Assembly (NCBI GenBank): GCA_037102815.1
Contig: BTPP01000003.1
Span: 3,410,001-3,474,000, forward strand
Length of the DNA: 64,000 nt
Direction: 5' to 3'
Source: Neurospora intermedia
Taxonomy: Eukaryota > Ascomycota > Sordariomycetes > Sordariales > Sordariaceae
In this document: positions 1-11,726 of the stretch, one piece after another
Position numbering within the stretch: position 1 is the first letter of the stretch
Layout of the letters: each line of letters begins with the position of its first letter
The notes under the pieces: generated by a model
What the model was told of the DNA's origin: nothing
The model's database searches: none
The model's input: only the letters and a program-made list of their open reading frames with translations
Program-made: the position numbers and the translations under genes

Positions 1-1323
1 TAGTCCTCAACTCATTAAAGAATATAACATATATGTATAATGTGAAGAAATGTGTGAATCATAACTAAGAAGACCACCATGGTAGAGTCTGCTCAAAGGC
101 AGGGTGGAATTCAACTCAAACGAAACACGTCCGGTATCCCGTGAAGTCCTCCAAAACGGAGTCCATCAAATCCCCAATCCCAAGACGGGACCAGAGAGGT
201 TGGGAGGTGGATATTAATCTCCCAGCGATGTAACAGACCAATCCCAATGAAGCGCAACTGAATGCGGGAAAGATCCTGACAAAATCCCTGGGAACCTCAA
301 GATTTGCGCGAGGCAAGTCGAGAGATTCAAGCAGAAGGAGTGAAAGCAAACAATGGTCTACACTTACAGCAGTCTTGGAAGGAACAAGATCGATCTTGTT
401 CAGCACGAAGATAAGATGCTTGTGAGGAGCCTCAGTGGCAAGGTATTTCTCAACGTGACGACACCTGGTTCCCAGAGGATCTCTAGCATCGATAACGTGC
501 AGGATGACATCTGACGAATCAATGACCTTGTCTATGTGATGGTTAGCAACCCGAAGTCACAAGTCCCGAAACACAGAAGGACTTACACAGTTCGTTCCAG
601 ATACGCTTCGACTGGCCCTTTGTGAAAATAGCCTCCTTGGCCGTCGCGACACTGAAATCCTCCTCTTGAACATCGTCGTCGGCAAGACCACCGCCATATC
701 CGGAAGCACCACTTAGGAGCTTGATCTCCTCGAGTCTGGCCTGGTACGTATCCATGCTCTTCTCGCTGTGTTCTGTCAAGTCACCGATCGTGTTGAAGCT
801 GAGTTTTGGCCTCTTCCTTTGGGCCTTGGGGCCAAAGGTCTGTGAAAACGGCTCGCTCTCAATCGTCATCTTGGCTTGGTGCTTCTTCAACGCATCCTTG
901 GGTCCATCCCTGATCAAGCTCATGGGGAGCTTGTTGCTCTTCAACAGCACCGCTACAAGACAAGGCGCGTTAGTCTTGGTCGGCCGGACAAGTGACAGAA
1001 GAGTTGAACATACAGTAAGGATCCTTGTCCTTCTCGGCAATCGCCTCCCGGAAAGATGTCAACGTATCTTGCGAAATGACTCTGGTGTTGTTGAACCATC
1101 TCCGGTTCGGCTCGATGACGGCTGTGGGAACATCTCTGCTCTGATACGACGCGGCCTTGACGACCTTGCCCTCCTTATTGCGAATGGCCTTCCCCTCCTT
1201 GAGCACGTTCAAGGCCTTGATCTTCTTTGCGCTCCGGTAGAAGTTCTCGCCCTTGACCTTCGGATCACCCGTCACCTTGCCCTGTCGCTGAATGCGAGAT
1301 TTTTCCTTCTTTCCTGTTCCCAT
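1..1323 (-). CDS. NOG2: Nucleolar GTP-binding protein 2 (N-terminal part, cut by window edge)
   Basis: Circularly permuted GTPase of the Nog2/Nug2 family, which acts in the nucleus on late pre-60S ribosomal particles before export. The protein starts [16 protein letters not shown], the basic Nog2 N terminus. It runs through conserved stretches ([44 protein letters not shown]) to the G4 motif NKID, which comes first in permuted GTPases. Exons read as 1323-1014, 952-587 and 531-368; the phases agree and the splices restore S-VLLKSNK and L-YKVID. The remaining GTPase motifs (G5, G1, G3) and the C terminus lie beyond base 1, so the intron starting at 367 is at least 367 bases long, unusual for this genome. 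The ATG at 1323 is preferred over the in-frame ATG at 1338 because family members begin MGTGKK. Confidence 0.93.
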
Positions 1324-1994
1324 TTTGGCAGATGTCACTCAATGCCAAAATTCCGAGTAGGTTAGTGGGTAGAGGATGCAGCTGTGGAAGAATTTCGTTC
1401 TCGCCTGCGAGAGCGGCTGGGGTATCCGTAGATCGGGTTTGAGATTGACTTGAAAGAAGAAGTACACGAAAATAGGGAAGAATGGGTAAAAGGCTAGAAA
1501 CGAGGCTATGGGGTATCAGATATTGGCGAGGGTGTTGCGTGAGAATCGAGAGGATGAATAGGTAAGAAAAGAAGAGAGGGAAGCGAGGAAGGAATGAGAA
1601 GGAGGAAATGCAACTCTGCGACTGGTCCCAGCGAAAGTTTTGTCAGTTTTTTTTTTTTGGCGGGGTGTGGAGGCCACTCAAAGGTCCCCATGCAGAAAAA
1701 GTTTAGCGGTGTGCAACGGCAGAACGCCAGCGACCAGCAAAGCTAGCACCAAGAGCACTCTAGCGCCGTTCTGCCCCCCCAAGCTTTCAGAATTTCGACG
1801 GAGTTGAAAGCCCCCTCGTACCGCGGCGTGTCCCACGATCCCGAGCCGAACCTAGGAGAGCGAGAGGCCGCTGCACCCGCTTGGTCCGTTCCCTCCGTCG
1901 CACGAAACCTCCGCATATCACGGCCCGGCCAGAAGTCTCCCAACTCCGACCCCATCCCGCTCACCCCGTCTTCGGCCAACCCTCCACTTCAAAA
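1324..1994. promoter_or_regulatory. Divergent intergenic region NOG2 / mS26
   Basis: 671 bases separate the two start codons, so it must hold both promoters. It contains a poly-T run near 1647 and a C-rich stretch near 1776. I see no gene in it. Both neighbours serve ribosome production, one cytosolic and one mitochondrial, so shared control is possible but not shown. Confidence 0.5.
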
Positions 1995-2945
1995 ATGGCG
2001 CCAACTCTTGCCAGGCCGTCGCTCAGCGGCGTGCAATTTATTCTTTCTTCCCCGACCACAACATGCGCTGCCACCAGCGTAGTAACACGCGCCATCGCCG
2101 CCCGATCTTTCAGCACCACCCGATCGGCTAGAGACTCGGTCTCCATCCCCCCCGATTCGCCCAACTACATCAAGGTCCCCGAGCCGCCGCAGTCTTCCGA
2201 GGTTAGGCACCCTTTCGTCAAGGGCCACCTCCCGATTCCCCGCTCCATTTTCCCAAAGAAGGGCGTCCCGGAGAAGGTCCAATCCGGCTATGTCGATCGT
2301 ATCGCTCCTAAGTCCGCCGCCGAGCTGGCTGGTCTGCCGCCCAAGTCGAAACAAGAGTCGTGGCGTCGCAAGATGGCCGAAGCCCGGCGCCAGTCGCTCG
2401 AGGCCGGTCTGCAGGGACTCTGGCAGCGCAAGGTGAAGCGCGACCAGAAGCAGGCGAAGGAGAGCAAGGCGCGCTACTTGGCGAACAAGCGGGCGGCCCA
2501 GGCGCCGGAGCGTCTGGACGAGGTGTTCACGCGCGCAACGATTCGCGAGAGCACGGCCAAGAACACATTTGTGCCCCTGGACCCAGAGGCGTTCGTCAAG
2601 GCCGAGGAGGCGCGTATCAGACATGCAGAGAAGGAGGCGATGAAGAGCGAGGCGCGCCGGGACGCCCTCGTCCAGCTGTACGTGGCGTCCAAGAACTTTA
2701 TCGTGGACGAGAAGGAGCTGGAGGAGCACGTCAACAAACACTTCACCGAGAAGATCCACAACGCCGGTCTCTGGGAAAGCGGCCGCAGCATTTGGGATTC
2801 ACAGAAGAACCCCATTAGCATGAGAGAGTTGCGAAACGAGTTCAGCGGTTTCAACGACAGAGTTACTGCCACCACTTCAGCCGCCGTAAAGACGACAGTT
2901 AGGCAGAAGAACGTGGCCGAGGAGTTGACTGGCGGCAAGTTGTAG
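1995..2945 (+). CDS. PET123: Mitochondrial small-subunit ribosomal protein mS26 (Pet123 type)
   Basis: Predicted 316-residue component of the small subunit of the mitochondrial ribosome. The first 40 or so residues lack acidic residues, are rich in Ser/Thr/Ala/Arg and include RAIAARSFSTTR, a typical matrix-targeting presequence. The body is a long, highly charged helical region (about residues 120-290, with runs such as KRDQKQAKESKARYLANKR), as in fungal Pet123 proteins, ending in a Gly/Lys tail. The gene is intronless. The ATG at 1995 follows a run of A and is the first one giving the presequence; the frame is open further upstream only without a supported start. Family assignment rests on layout and recalled sequence, not on a search. 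Confidence 0.85.
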   Translation: MAPTLARPSLSGVQFILSSPTTTCAATSVVTRAIAARSFSTTRSARDSVSIPPDSPNYIKVPEPPQSSEVRHPFVKGHLPIPRSIFPKKGVPEKVQSGYVDRIAPKSAAELAGLPPKSKQESWRRKMAEARRQSLEAGLQGLWQRKVKRDQKQAKESKARYLANKRAAQAPERLDEVFTRATIRESTAKNTFVPLDPEAFVKAEEARIRHAEKEAMKSEARRDALVQLYVASKNFIVDEKELEEHVNKHFTEKIHNAGLWESGRSIWDSQKNPISMRELRNEFSGFNDRVTATTSAAVKTTVRQKNVAEELTGGKL

Positions 2946-3470
2946 TTGGGATGCAAGGACTCTATTATATCTCCTACGCCCTTCTCTGCCCTATCAAAGT
3001 TGTACAATTAGTCAAAGGTTTGCTGCGTTGTCGTAATGACTTATACGATTGGTGAATCGAGCAACCTTGTACAATATGGGGGTGTTGTGTACAAATAAAA
3101 TCAGATCGGCCAAGGACACCCAGCCATCACAACACTCACATTGAACTTACAACACTATATTTCATTCCGATACCCTATCTCTCTGAAACGGTCGTTCTCA
3201 GAACACGCTTTAGTTGTTGCCTAAATAGTACAATGATGCCCATGACCCCATACGCCAGTGTCAACCAATATTTCCAAGAAAACATTCCATCATGTCCATC
3301 AAGAAAGCTTCGCGCACAAAGAAATAGAGAAAAAAAAAAAAAAAAAGGGACAGTGACTCATTGATCTATCAGAGTCAACCCGTCATTCACGCTGGTCTAA
3401 TAACAGTTGCTACATCTTCCAGCTCATATTAATCGGCAACTGTGGTCTAATGTGGTCTTTTGGCATTTCG
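2946..3470. other. Convergent 3' intergenic region with A17 tract
   Basis: It lies between the stop codons of mS26 (plus) and the ABC transporter (minus) and should hold both 3' UTRs. A run of 17 A spans 3330-3346. No ORF here resembles a gene. Confidence 0.6.
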
Positions 3471-6400
3471 TTACCTCTTCTCAACAAGAAGGATATGCAT
3501 GGCACCATAAGCAAGGATGATGAAGGTCATGCCAAAGAGGCCTAGGTTCATGATATCCCTCCACATTGCTGAGTTGTCGAAACCGAAAGTGGTCAAGATG
3601 GTGGCGCCGGGAACCGTGATATCGAGACCGTACTTGTGGTCAACAAGAGTGAGCTGAGTAACCTCGTTGACAATCAGTGCCTCGAAGCCGTAATGGAAGA
3701 TGGAGAGCCACTGAAGCCAGAGCGCCGCAGCCGGAATGGCGTTGTGGTTGAGCAATAGACCCGCAAAGAGAAGACTGAAGAGCATAACCAAGCTGCCAAT
3801 CAGGTTGGCTACACCTCCGTCCTTACAAAGGATGCCGATGAACAGGCAGATAGCGGCGGCAGCCAGGTTGAAGAGGACCAAGACCAGGATAAAGACGAAA
3901 AACCGCTGGTAGTCAGCGACGAGACCAGTCATCGGGTAGATAATTGCGCCAAGCAGGATGGGTGGAATGATCCTCAGGGGAACAATGTCGAACAGGACTT
4001 TGGCGGCGAAATAGGTGACAGGTGAATAGTAGCCATTCGCTCTCTCGCGTACAAACAGCAGTCTCTCTTGAGAGAAAACGCCCAAGCTTGTGAGAGTGCT
4101 GAAACCAAACAAGGCGAGGACGAAGAAGAAGAGGCCAAGCCTGTTCTGGAAGCCTGCAATGTCCAAGGTCAAGCCGTAAAACAAGTAGCCGGCAAAGACA
4201 GCCAAGAGAATTGCAATCGCGTAATGAGTCAACATCAGCATTGGGTTTCGGTACAGGTTCTTCCAAGTCCGCTGAGACAGAATAACGAACTGTCGGAACA
4301 AGCCCACACGAGCATAGCCTTTGCCCATCGTACCCGTGTAGATGTTACCATCTGCAACATAACCGTTGGAATTTTGACCATTGCTGTTTACCGCAGCTGC
4401 GATTGCCTGGTGAATTTCTTCATGGGTACTGGCAGCAATGTCGGAATGGACATATGACTCAATTAGGACGTCAAGATCGGTGCCAGTAGCAGCAAGAGGA
4501 GGGAGATCGTGGAGGTCATCGTTTGTGCTCCGCAAAGGAGTAACGGGTGGCTGCTTTTGCAATTTGTAACCGCCAATCTCGTCTCCAGCATCCGAGGAGG
4601 CAGCAGTATCGACGGCTTGCTTGCGCCTGGTGTAGAGCTCCCGCTCCTGTCTACGTCTGACCGAGTCACGACGCTTGTTCCTAGGGCGGGAAGAGGATGA
4701 TTCAACCAAGCTGTCATCACCGATGCTAACTCCAGACACGCTGGCGATTGATTTGACAGCTCTAGTACTGCTTGGTCCCACACTAACCCCATCCACTGAC
4801 AACGTACCATCATCGTAAGAAGAAGTTGATCCGGCGTGCATGGTCAAATCAACCAGGTAATCGGCGATGTTGAATCCAGGAGGGCAAGTGTAGCCAATTT
4901 GGTCGAAATACTCCTGGCATTGGTGCAGCGGTCCAGAATACACGGTCTTGCCTTGTGCCAACAAAATAAGCCGGTCGAACAGCGCGACAATATTGGATCT
5001 TGGTTGATGGATGGTGAAAATGACGGTTCTCTTGTACGTCTTCGCCAGAGTAACGAGGCATTCGACAACATTGTAAGCATTGTAAGCGTCAAGACCACTG
5101 GTGGGCTCATCGAGGAACAGGATCGAAGGACTGGTGACCAGCTCGCATGCGATGCCAACTCTGCGCTTTTCTCCACCAGAAATGCCACGTCCTTTGCCTT
5201 CTTCTGAACCAATAAGGGAGTCCCGGATATGGTAGATGCCCAACTGCTTCTCGACTTCAATCACTCTTTGTTCCTTTGCGGCGCGCGTCATGTCTTTCGG
5301 TAGGCGAAGAAGGGCGCTGTTGAGAATGGTTTCGTGTACGGTCAAGGTTGGCAGCATGGTGTCCTCCTGATCGACAAAGCCGACGGCGTTCTTGTACTCC
5401 GGATCGCTAACCTTTTCACCGTTAATGTAGAAATCTCCTGACACCTGGCCGCGTTTATTCTTCCGGGCAAGGATATCCAAGAATGTCGTCTTTCCTGCCC
5501 CTGAGGCTCCCATGATAGCAGTGACCTCACCCGGATGAGCCATGCCTTGAATTCCAGACAGAATCTCCTTTCCGTTCAAATTATAGACAACGTTCTCAAA
5601 ATAGAGAGAAGCGGGCTTGTGGTCGGTCATAAGCTTGATGGCCTCATCGTCCGAGTCATCGAGGTGGATCGGGCCATAGTTGAACTTTCTTCGGGAAAGG
5701 TACCAAGTACCCAGAATAACGGCAACCAGGAAAAGCCCACAGGCGGCAATGACACCCGCGATAAGTGGCGTGTTGATCTTGGGAACGGTAGGCGTGTATC
5801 CAGGTACTTCGGTGTGATAGAGACACTCGCCAGCGCTGCAGGTGAGAAGGATGCTTTGGTCACCGAATACATCGTTGATGAGATTGTTCATCTCAGGCTC
5901 CTTAAAGGCACACTTCTTTTCTTCGCCGGTGGTCTGGGTGCATTCGAAGCTCGCAGGGCCCTTGATCTGCTCGGACAGGAAATCGCCAATGTCAACGGAG
6001 CCATGTTCGCCGCATAGCATTCGATCCGGAATACACTCGCATTGAATCTTTTCGCATTTGTATGAGGTCGTGTTCTTTCCATTGTCGAAGTCAAAGTTGG
6101 CAGTCGAATCGCATTCTCTCAAGTGGCACATGAAGGATTCGCGTTCCTCGACCCAGACTGAAAACATGTTAGTTGACGGGCATGTTTTGGGCCCAGAGGT
6201 AAGAGAACCAACTTACACTGGAAGTCGCATTCGCCGGTTTCTTTCTTACAGGTAAACGTAACCTGAGGAACTTTAGTTCCGAGAAGGTTCCGAATAGCCT
6301 TGTTTGTAACGTCACAGATCTGGTAGTTTTGCTTGACGACCTCGCCGCCGGTATAGCAGACGCCGCCATCCCCGGTTTCGGTAAAGGCGTTGCAGACATT

Positions 6401-6907
6401 ATCGTTCGTGCAGACATTGCAATTGATGCCTGTCCACCCATCGTCACATTCACAAGATTTGCCCTTGCGGGCCAGTCGATCGGGGCCTCGAGCAAGTGAG
6501 CCGCAGACTGTGAGAAGCCATAACAAAAGTAAGCATCACATCCGGACAAGAACACGGCCATGATCATTGGGGTTTACGTACGTGGTTCTAAGCAGTTGTC
6601 GCCGCCAAAGCCATCGGGACAGATACACTTGCCACTGTACTCACTACATGATGCAAATTGACCACACGAGTACATGGGAAGGTTGCAGTTGAAGCTAATC
6701 GGAGAGTATCATCAGCATCACCTAGGCAGATACCTAAAACGAGCAAGAAAAAGGAGCGTACCATGGAGGGCAGTCTTTGGGTCGATCGGCCATCAGTTCC
6801 ATTTGCGCTCGCAACATATCGATGGATGTGTAGTTCTGGTAGGCTGACGCAACGCATGATAGTGATAGCACAGCGAGCGCCAGCGCGCGGGGTATCCCGA
6901 ACGCCAT
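3471..6907 (-). CDS. ADP1: ABCG half-transporter with EGF-like luminal/extracellular domain (Adp1 family)
   Basis: Predicted 1078-residue ABC transporter of the White/ABCG half-size class with a long non-cytoplasmic N terminus, as in yeast Adp1; substrate unknown. Exons are 6907-6762, 6694-6582, 6507-6217 and 6157-3471, all in phase. A signal peptide ([16 protein letters not shown]...) is followed by Cys-rich EGF-like units (CGQFASC...[27 protein letters not shown]). One membrane segment lies at about 314-337. The nucleotide-binding domain has Walker [10 protein letters not shown] (about 400-408), signature ISGGEKRR (about 509-516) and Walker [13 protein letters not shown] (about 529-540). 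A Ser/Arg-rich linker leads to a six-helix ABC2 membrane domain from about residue 835 to the end. All catalytic motifs are intact. The 5' exons were joined by hand from the Cys-rich segments. Confidence 0.93.
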
Positions 6908-8222
6908 GATCGTAGGATATAGCCCAGGCCTCGAGTGAAGGCACTGTTGATGGCCTCTCGTAAAAAGGTAAAGTTGTTGTCGTTGCTTGACTGAGCTCGG
7001 GAAGAAGTCGGTGTCGGGTCGTTGAAGAAACACTCCAACCAGGCGCGGTGGGCGTGCGTGCTTCGAGGTGGTAGATGATAGGTGGTGACCAAGTGAGCTT
7101 GTGTAAGTAGAGTACCTATCGGTGGTGGCGCGCCAGGCTAATGCGCGTGGCTATCCCAAGTCCCCAACGTGGGCCAACCTGAGCCTCCGAACAAACTCAG
7201 ATGACTCGACCTAATCCCTACGGCACGAGCACCCGATAATTCGCGTGTTGACTGGCTGTGCGACTACTAGGCAATAACGCGATGCCGACTACTAGGCAAT
7301 AACGCGATGCCGACCACTGCGGCTCTTGTTGACTTATAAGTAGCTGTTTAAAGTCCGGAAACCAAAGTCATAGGAAGGTCGTGATGAGGAATATGAAACT
7401 GGACGGGAGCAAACAACAGAAGACGGGAGCCAAATTCCACAGCGGTGGCCGGAAAGAGAGTGTACTCTGCGTGACCTGGAACATCGCCGTGACTTGATGG
7501 ATGCAGCAGGTAAACCAAGTTGGCGCGGCCCGTGTGCGTGGGTTGGTACTAGTTGGTACACACTGAGTGCAGCAATGACGAAGGCCATCCACAGAGTGGA
7601 GCTGTGACTTTCCTTGGTCCACCAGCGAGACAACGTAACGATTTTCCATGGAATTCATTGGTCCTTCTCAGTACAAGCTGAGACATGGTGGAAGTGCGGG
7701 TTCACATCTTCCCCAGCTCACTTTGTGGAGATACTGTCCCCCGCTCACTGCCATTGGTTACATCTTCCACGACTTGCACATGGCGCTCGGCCAAGTTTAT
7801 CGCGGATCATGCGGGGACTCCCAATTGTTGAAGATGCGGACGACGGTACCTGAGTGCCAAAGCGTTGGGAATGTTGGAGTCGAAACACCAAGGACAAGTT
7901 CACGCTCTTGTGGGTGCTTCCATGTTGAGCAACGCTGTCTCGACTATAGATTGACTGCTTCCCTAGGTTATCATGGAAGCGAAACTATGAGCTTGATGCT
8001 ACCAGGTCGGTGGAGCTTGATGTCAAACACATTGAGCTATCGACAAAGGGCGCGCCCTTCATGTCAAAGGCTCGAGATGGACTCCATAACTTGGTCTTAT
8101 ATAAACCGACATCTGTATACACGGATGATTCGTGTCTCCAAGTGTAATTGAATAAGCACGCCAGCTAGCCACAGTATACTTTCCACACAGATCACTTGCC
8201 CAGTGACAGTCGCTCCGCCAAA
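6908..8222. promoter_or_regulatory. Divergent intergenic region (ABC transporter / aminotransferase)
   Basis: About 1.3 kb between two divergent start codons. It contains the perfect 25-base tandem duplication listed separately. No reading frame here resembles a protein. Confidence 0.5.
7261..7310. repeat. Perfect two-copy 25-bp tandem repeat
   Basis: The unit CGACTACTAGGCAATAACGC plus GATGC occurs at 7261-7285 and again, identical, at 7286-7310, followed by a broken third start (CGACCACTGC). It lies about 350 bases upstream of the transporter start and about 900 upstream of the aminotransferase start. Perfect identity suggests a recent duplication. Confidence 0.9.
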
Positions 8223-9583
8223 ATGGTCAAAATCACCCCCTTCGAAGTCGAACAGTGGATGGACCGCTACGAGACCACCCCCGGAGTCATCAATATAGCT
8301 GAGACTTGTTGCGCCTCCATTTCTATCGACGACCTCATCTCCCTCAATACCGACAAGTCTGCTTGTTCACCCCTACAACTCTCCAAGAAGCTGACATACG
8401 GCGACATCCTCGGCTCCGAGATCCTTCGACAGCGGGTGGCCTCGCTGCTCAACCGGGACCTCAACCATCACTCTCCGGGCTTGGAACCGCTGAACGCGGA
8501 AAATGTGATCATTACCCAGGGCGCCATCGCCGCCAATTTCCTAGCCTTTTATACGCTGGTTGGACCGGGTGATCATGTCATCTCTGTGTATCCTACTTAT
8601 CAACAACTATACTCTGTTCCAGAGAGCTTGGGGGCTGAGGTTTCGCTGTGGAAGTTGAAGGCTGAGAATGGCTATGTTCCTGATGTTGATGAGCTCGAAG
8701 GATTGGTGAAGGCTAATACCAAGGTTTGTTAAGTCTATTTATACTTGGATTCCTTCCCCTTGTCCTTCCCCTTCTGCCTCCTTAACCAAAACTTTGTCGA
8801 GAACAGAAACTGACAAAACAAAAGCTCCTCGTCCTGAACAACCCCAACAACCCGACAGGTGCTACCATCCCAACTCCAACCCTTCAATCCATTCTCGACT
8901 TCTGTTCTTCCCGTAACATCACTATCCTCTCGGACGAAGTTTACTCTCCCCTCTTTCACTCTCTTCCCGCATCACCATCCTCCTCCACCACCTCAACAGC
9001 GCCTCCATCCATCCTGTCGTTGTCCCCTTCCGGAACAGAAAAGACCTGCGTAACCCTCTCTACAGGCTCCACCTCCAAGGCACTCGCCCTCGCCGGTCTC
9101 CGCCTCGGCTGGATCGTCTCCCGCTCTCCCTCCCTCCTCCGCGCCATCGCTTCTGCCCGCGATTACACCGCCATCAGCGTCTCGCAGCTAGATGACCAGG
9201 TAGCCAGCTACGCGCTCAGTCCTTCGGTGCTGCCGGCGCTTCTGGAGAGAAATTTGGATCTGGCTAGGACGAATCTGGCGTTGCTTACCGAGTTCGTGGA
9301 GGGAAAGTATAGCAAAGTTTGCTCATGGGTTAGGCCGACGGCGGGGACGACGGCTTTGGTGCAATTTCGGAATCTGAGCAAGGGTGGAGTACCGGTTGAT
9401 GATGCTACTTTTGTGTTGGATGTCTTGGACAAGACGCATGTCTTGTTTATGCCTGGAAGTCCTTGCTTTGGTTCTGGGACGGACTTCAAAGGGTATGTTA
9501 GGATAGGCTATGCTTGCGAGACAGAGGTGTTGAAAAGGGGTTTGGAGGTGATGGGTCAATATGTAGAGGAACACCTGCTTTGA
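8223..9583 (+). CDS. PLP-dependent class I/II aminotransferase, substrate unknown
   Basis: Predicted 419-residue fold-type I PLP enzyme. Exons are 8223-8723 and 8825-9583; the intron has donor GTTTGT and acceptor AAAAG, and the phase is kept. Motifs in order: an ITQGAIAANF region that would cradle the cofactor phosphate, NNPNNPTG (about 172-179), SDEVY (about 203-207, with the Asp and Tyr that contact pyridoxal), and STSKALALAGLRLGW, in which Lys252 is the expected Schiff-base lysine. A conserved Arg in YVRIGYA near the C terminus would bind the substrate carboxylate. It has no targeting peptide, so it is probably cytosolic. It resembles the broad fungal group of unassigned aminotransferases; neighbours give no pathway clue. 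The ATG at 8223 is the first in this frame; the frame upstream opens only from a TTG. Confidence 0.88.
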
Positions 9584-9997
9584 GGAAGGGTGGCTTGCAG
9601 GCTAGCGGAATTGATGTTCCTAGAATAGAAGCCAGTCAAGGAACTCATTATGGAAGCGTACCGAAACATGGAAACTTGACACCAGGGGATTGCTATAGTC
9701 TGACATCTTACCTGGTTTGACCCCATCCTGGGAAACTACATGATCCGAACACCATTAGTATACTCAGTAAATACAAACAGCCATACACAGGCCATATTCA
9801 TCACATTGCAAGTTGGGATCAAAGTTGGACAATCAACTGTATTAATAGTATAGGATTCTCTATCTCTGTGGCGAACGTAGACGTCCGAACGATCAAAGAG
9901 AGCCGAGCACTGGTAAACGACACCCGAGCCTGGCTATCCGAAGAGCTTTCCAAGAGGAAGAAGCAAATGATTCAGTTTTTCCCTCATCATCTCCAGT
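9584..9997. other. Convergent 3' intergenic region
   Basis: 414 bases between the stop codons of the aminotransferase and hexokinase, with no gene-like ORF. It presumably carries both 3' UTRs. Confidence 0.5.
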
Positions 9998-11726
9998 TCA
10001 CGCAGGCAGAGGCTCGGTAGTTCTGAAGTTCTCTGGGTGCAGGATACCGTGCATATTTCCTTGCTTGATCCGTTGCATCGTCAGGGCAGCGATCAAAGCA
10101 GCACCAACACCGCTTCCGTCCTCGGCGGCGAGAATCTCGATCGGATCATCTTCCTTGGGGTCCGCCTTCTCAGGCCAGTCCAGGATCTCACGGAGTGCTT
10201 GCGCGCCACGAGCCTTGAAGTTGGGATACTTGTTGAAAACGGATCCATCAGCACCAACGTGGCACTGCTTATATCCCTTCTTCTTGCTGATGGCAGCAAC
10301 GCCGCAGGCGGAAAGGCGAGCGGCGCGGGTACCGATTAGCTCGGCGGTGCGACGAATCAGCTCCAATTCGGGGCCGGTGGGTGTAAGCCCCAGCTTGGTC
10401 TGGAACAGCTCAAAGGTTTCGGAAAGGTTCTCAAACGGATCCCTGCAAGTGTTTGTTAGTTGCCAGTCTCTAAGTCTTACAGAGAGGTTATACTCACTCT
10501 TCGATGAGGGAAAGGAAGGACGAGTCAAGACTATAAGCTTTCCGAAGCTTGGCGATATCCTGGCCAGGGAAGATCTTGATCTCCTGGTTGTCGTGGAGGT
10601 CGACCAAGACCAGGCGGAAGATTTCACCCAGATACAATCCTGCGACCATCTTCTCGAAGGACTGCTGACCGGGACGCGGCGAATCCTTGTCAATAATGAC
10701 GTCGTAAGGAGTACGAGGCAAGACCTTATGCTCGTTGTCAAAAGCTCCCCATTCGCAGTTGATAGCCATTGGCATATCCGGTGGGAGATTCATATGAGCG
10801 AGCTTGGGAATCGAGCCACAGTTCTCCATGTACGCAGCATTGCAACCTGTGCCAAAAATGCATCCAATTCTCATCTTAGGATCAGTGTATGCCGAGGCAA
10901 TGAGGGTGCCTGTGGTGTCGTTGATCAACGCCGTCAGCTTGATAGGCACTCCCTAGAGACAAAACAAAAACATTAGCAGCTGATCAGAGAGAGCTGAAGA
11001 ACACAACCTACCCGGCGCTGGAGGGCAGCCTCAAACATGGGGACAACATTATGGCCCTCTACGCCAGCGATATCGAAGCCCTTGGTCCAGCGTTGCAGAA
11101 TGCCCTCGTCGATGTAGTTCTGTGTCGCCGGATAGGAGAAAGTAAAACCGAGTGGAAGCGCATCGAGCTTGGTTGGGTCTCCGTGGTGTGTTTCAATGAA
11201 TTGCATGAGGCAGTCGGCAATGTACTCCCACAGCTCCTCGGCGTCGCCCGTCTTGAGCTCCTCGGGCATGCGGTACTTGGACTGGATGATGTCGAATTCG
11301 GACTTTGTTTCGGTCAAAGTGACTTGGCAGACACGTAGGTTTGTACCACCCATGTCCAAAGCCAGATAAGTACCGGTTTCATTGCCGTCGGGGAAGGACA
11401 TAACCCAGGTAGGGTTCATGGGCTACAGTAATTCTGTCGTCAGCGAGGTTCGTTTTTGTATCTGTGTTGCTCGGTGGATGCTAAAACGCACAATGCTCCC
11501 TCCCTGGACGCTAAGGCCTGTGCACCAAAGAAGTAGTCAGCATCTCTTCTAGCTATGGACATGTAGTATCTTTGCAGTTCGTGGAGTAATCACCTTTCTC
11601 GAGCTCATGGACGAAGTGGTTGGTAACTTCCTTGAGCTTGGCGCCATCGACGGTAAAGAGGCGCTCGAGGTGCTCGATCTCATTGCGGAGATCCTTAGGA
11701 AGGTTATCGAGAGTCCCTGAAGCCAT
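9998..11726 (-). CDS. hxk: Hexokinase
   Basis: Predicted 489-residue hexokinase, first step of glycolysis, phosphorylating glucose and other hexoses with ATP in the cytosol. Exons are 11726-11594, 11517-11492 (only 26 bases), 11422-11012, 10952-10498 and 10442-9998, all in phase. Motifs: LALDMGGTNLRV (phosphate 1, from about residue 73), LGFTFSYP, the sugar-binding region with catalytic Asp in LINDTTGTLIASAY, GTGCNAAY, INCEWGAF, and the adenosine motif GSGVGAALIAAL near the C terminus. The MNPTWVMSFPDGNETG stretch is typical of fungal hexokinase rather than glucokinase. An in-frame TAG lies eight codons before the ATG, so 11726 is the first possible start. Two upstream ORFs precede it, one overlapping the start (see separate entries). 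Confidence 0.96.

Noticed and set aside
116-406. 96-codon minus-strand frame continuing from the NOG2 NKID exon
   Set aside because: It runs through a GTAAGT donor and its sequence after the donor bears no resemblance to Nog2; it is intron read-through.
1989-2759. 256-codon frame opposite mS26
   Set aside because: Antisense shadow of a GC-rich coding region; Leu/Arg-rich with no domain.
3330-3346. A17 tract as the tail of a retroposed copy
   Set aside because: It lies between two 3' UTRs with no upstream processed copy or target-site duplication visible.
8196-9583. Longer aminotransferase start at 8196
   Set aside because: The codon there is TTG; the first ATG is at 8223.
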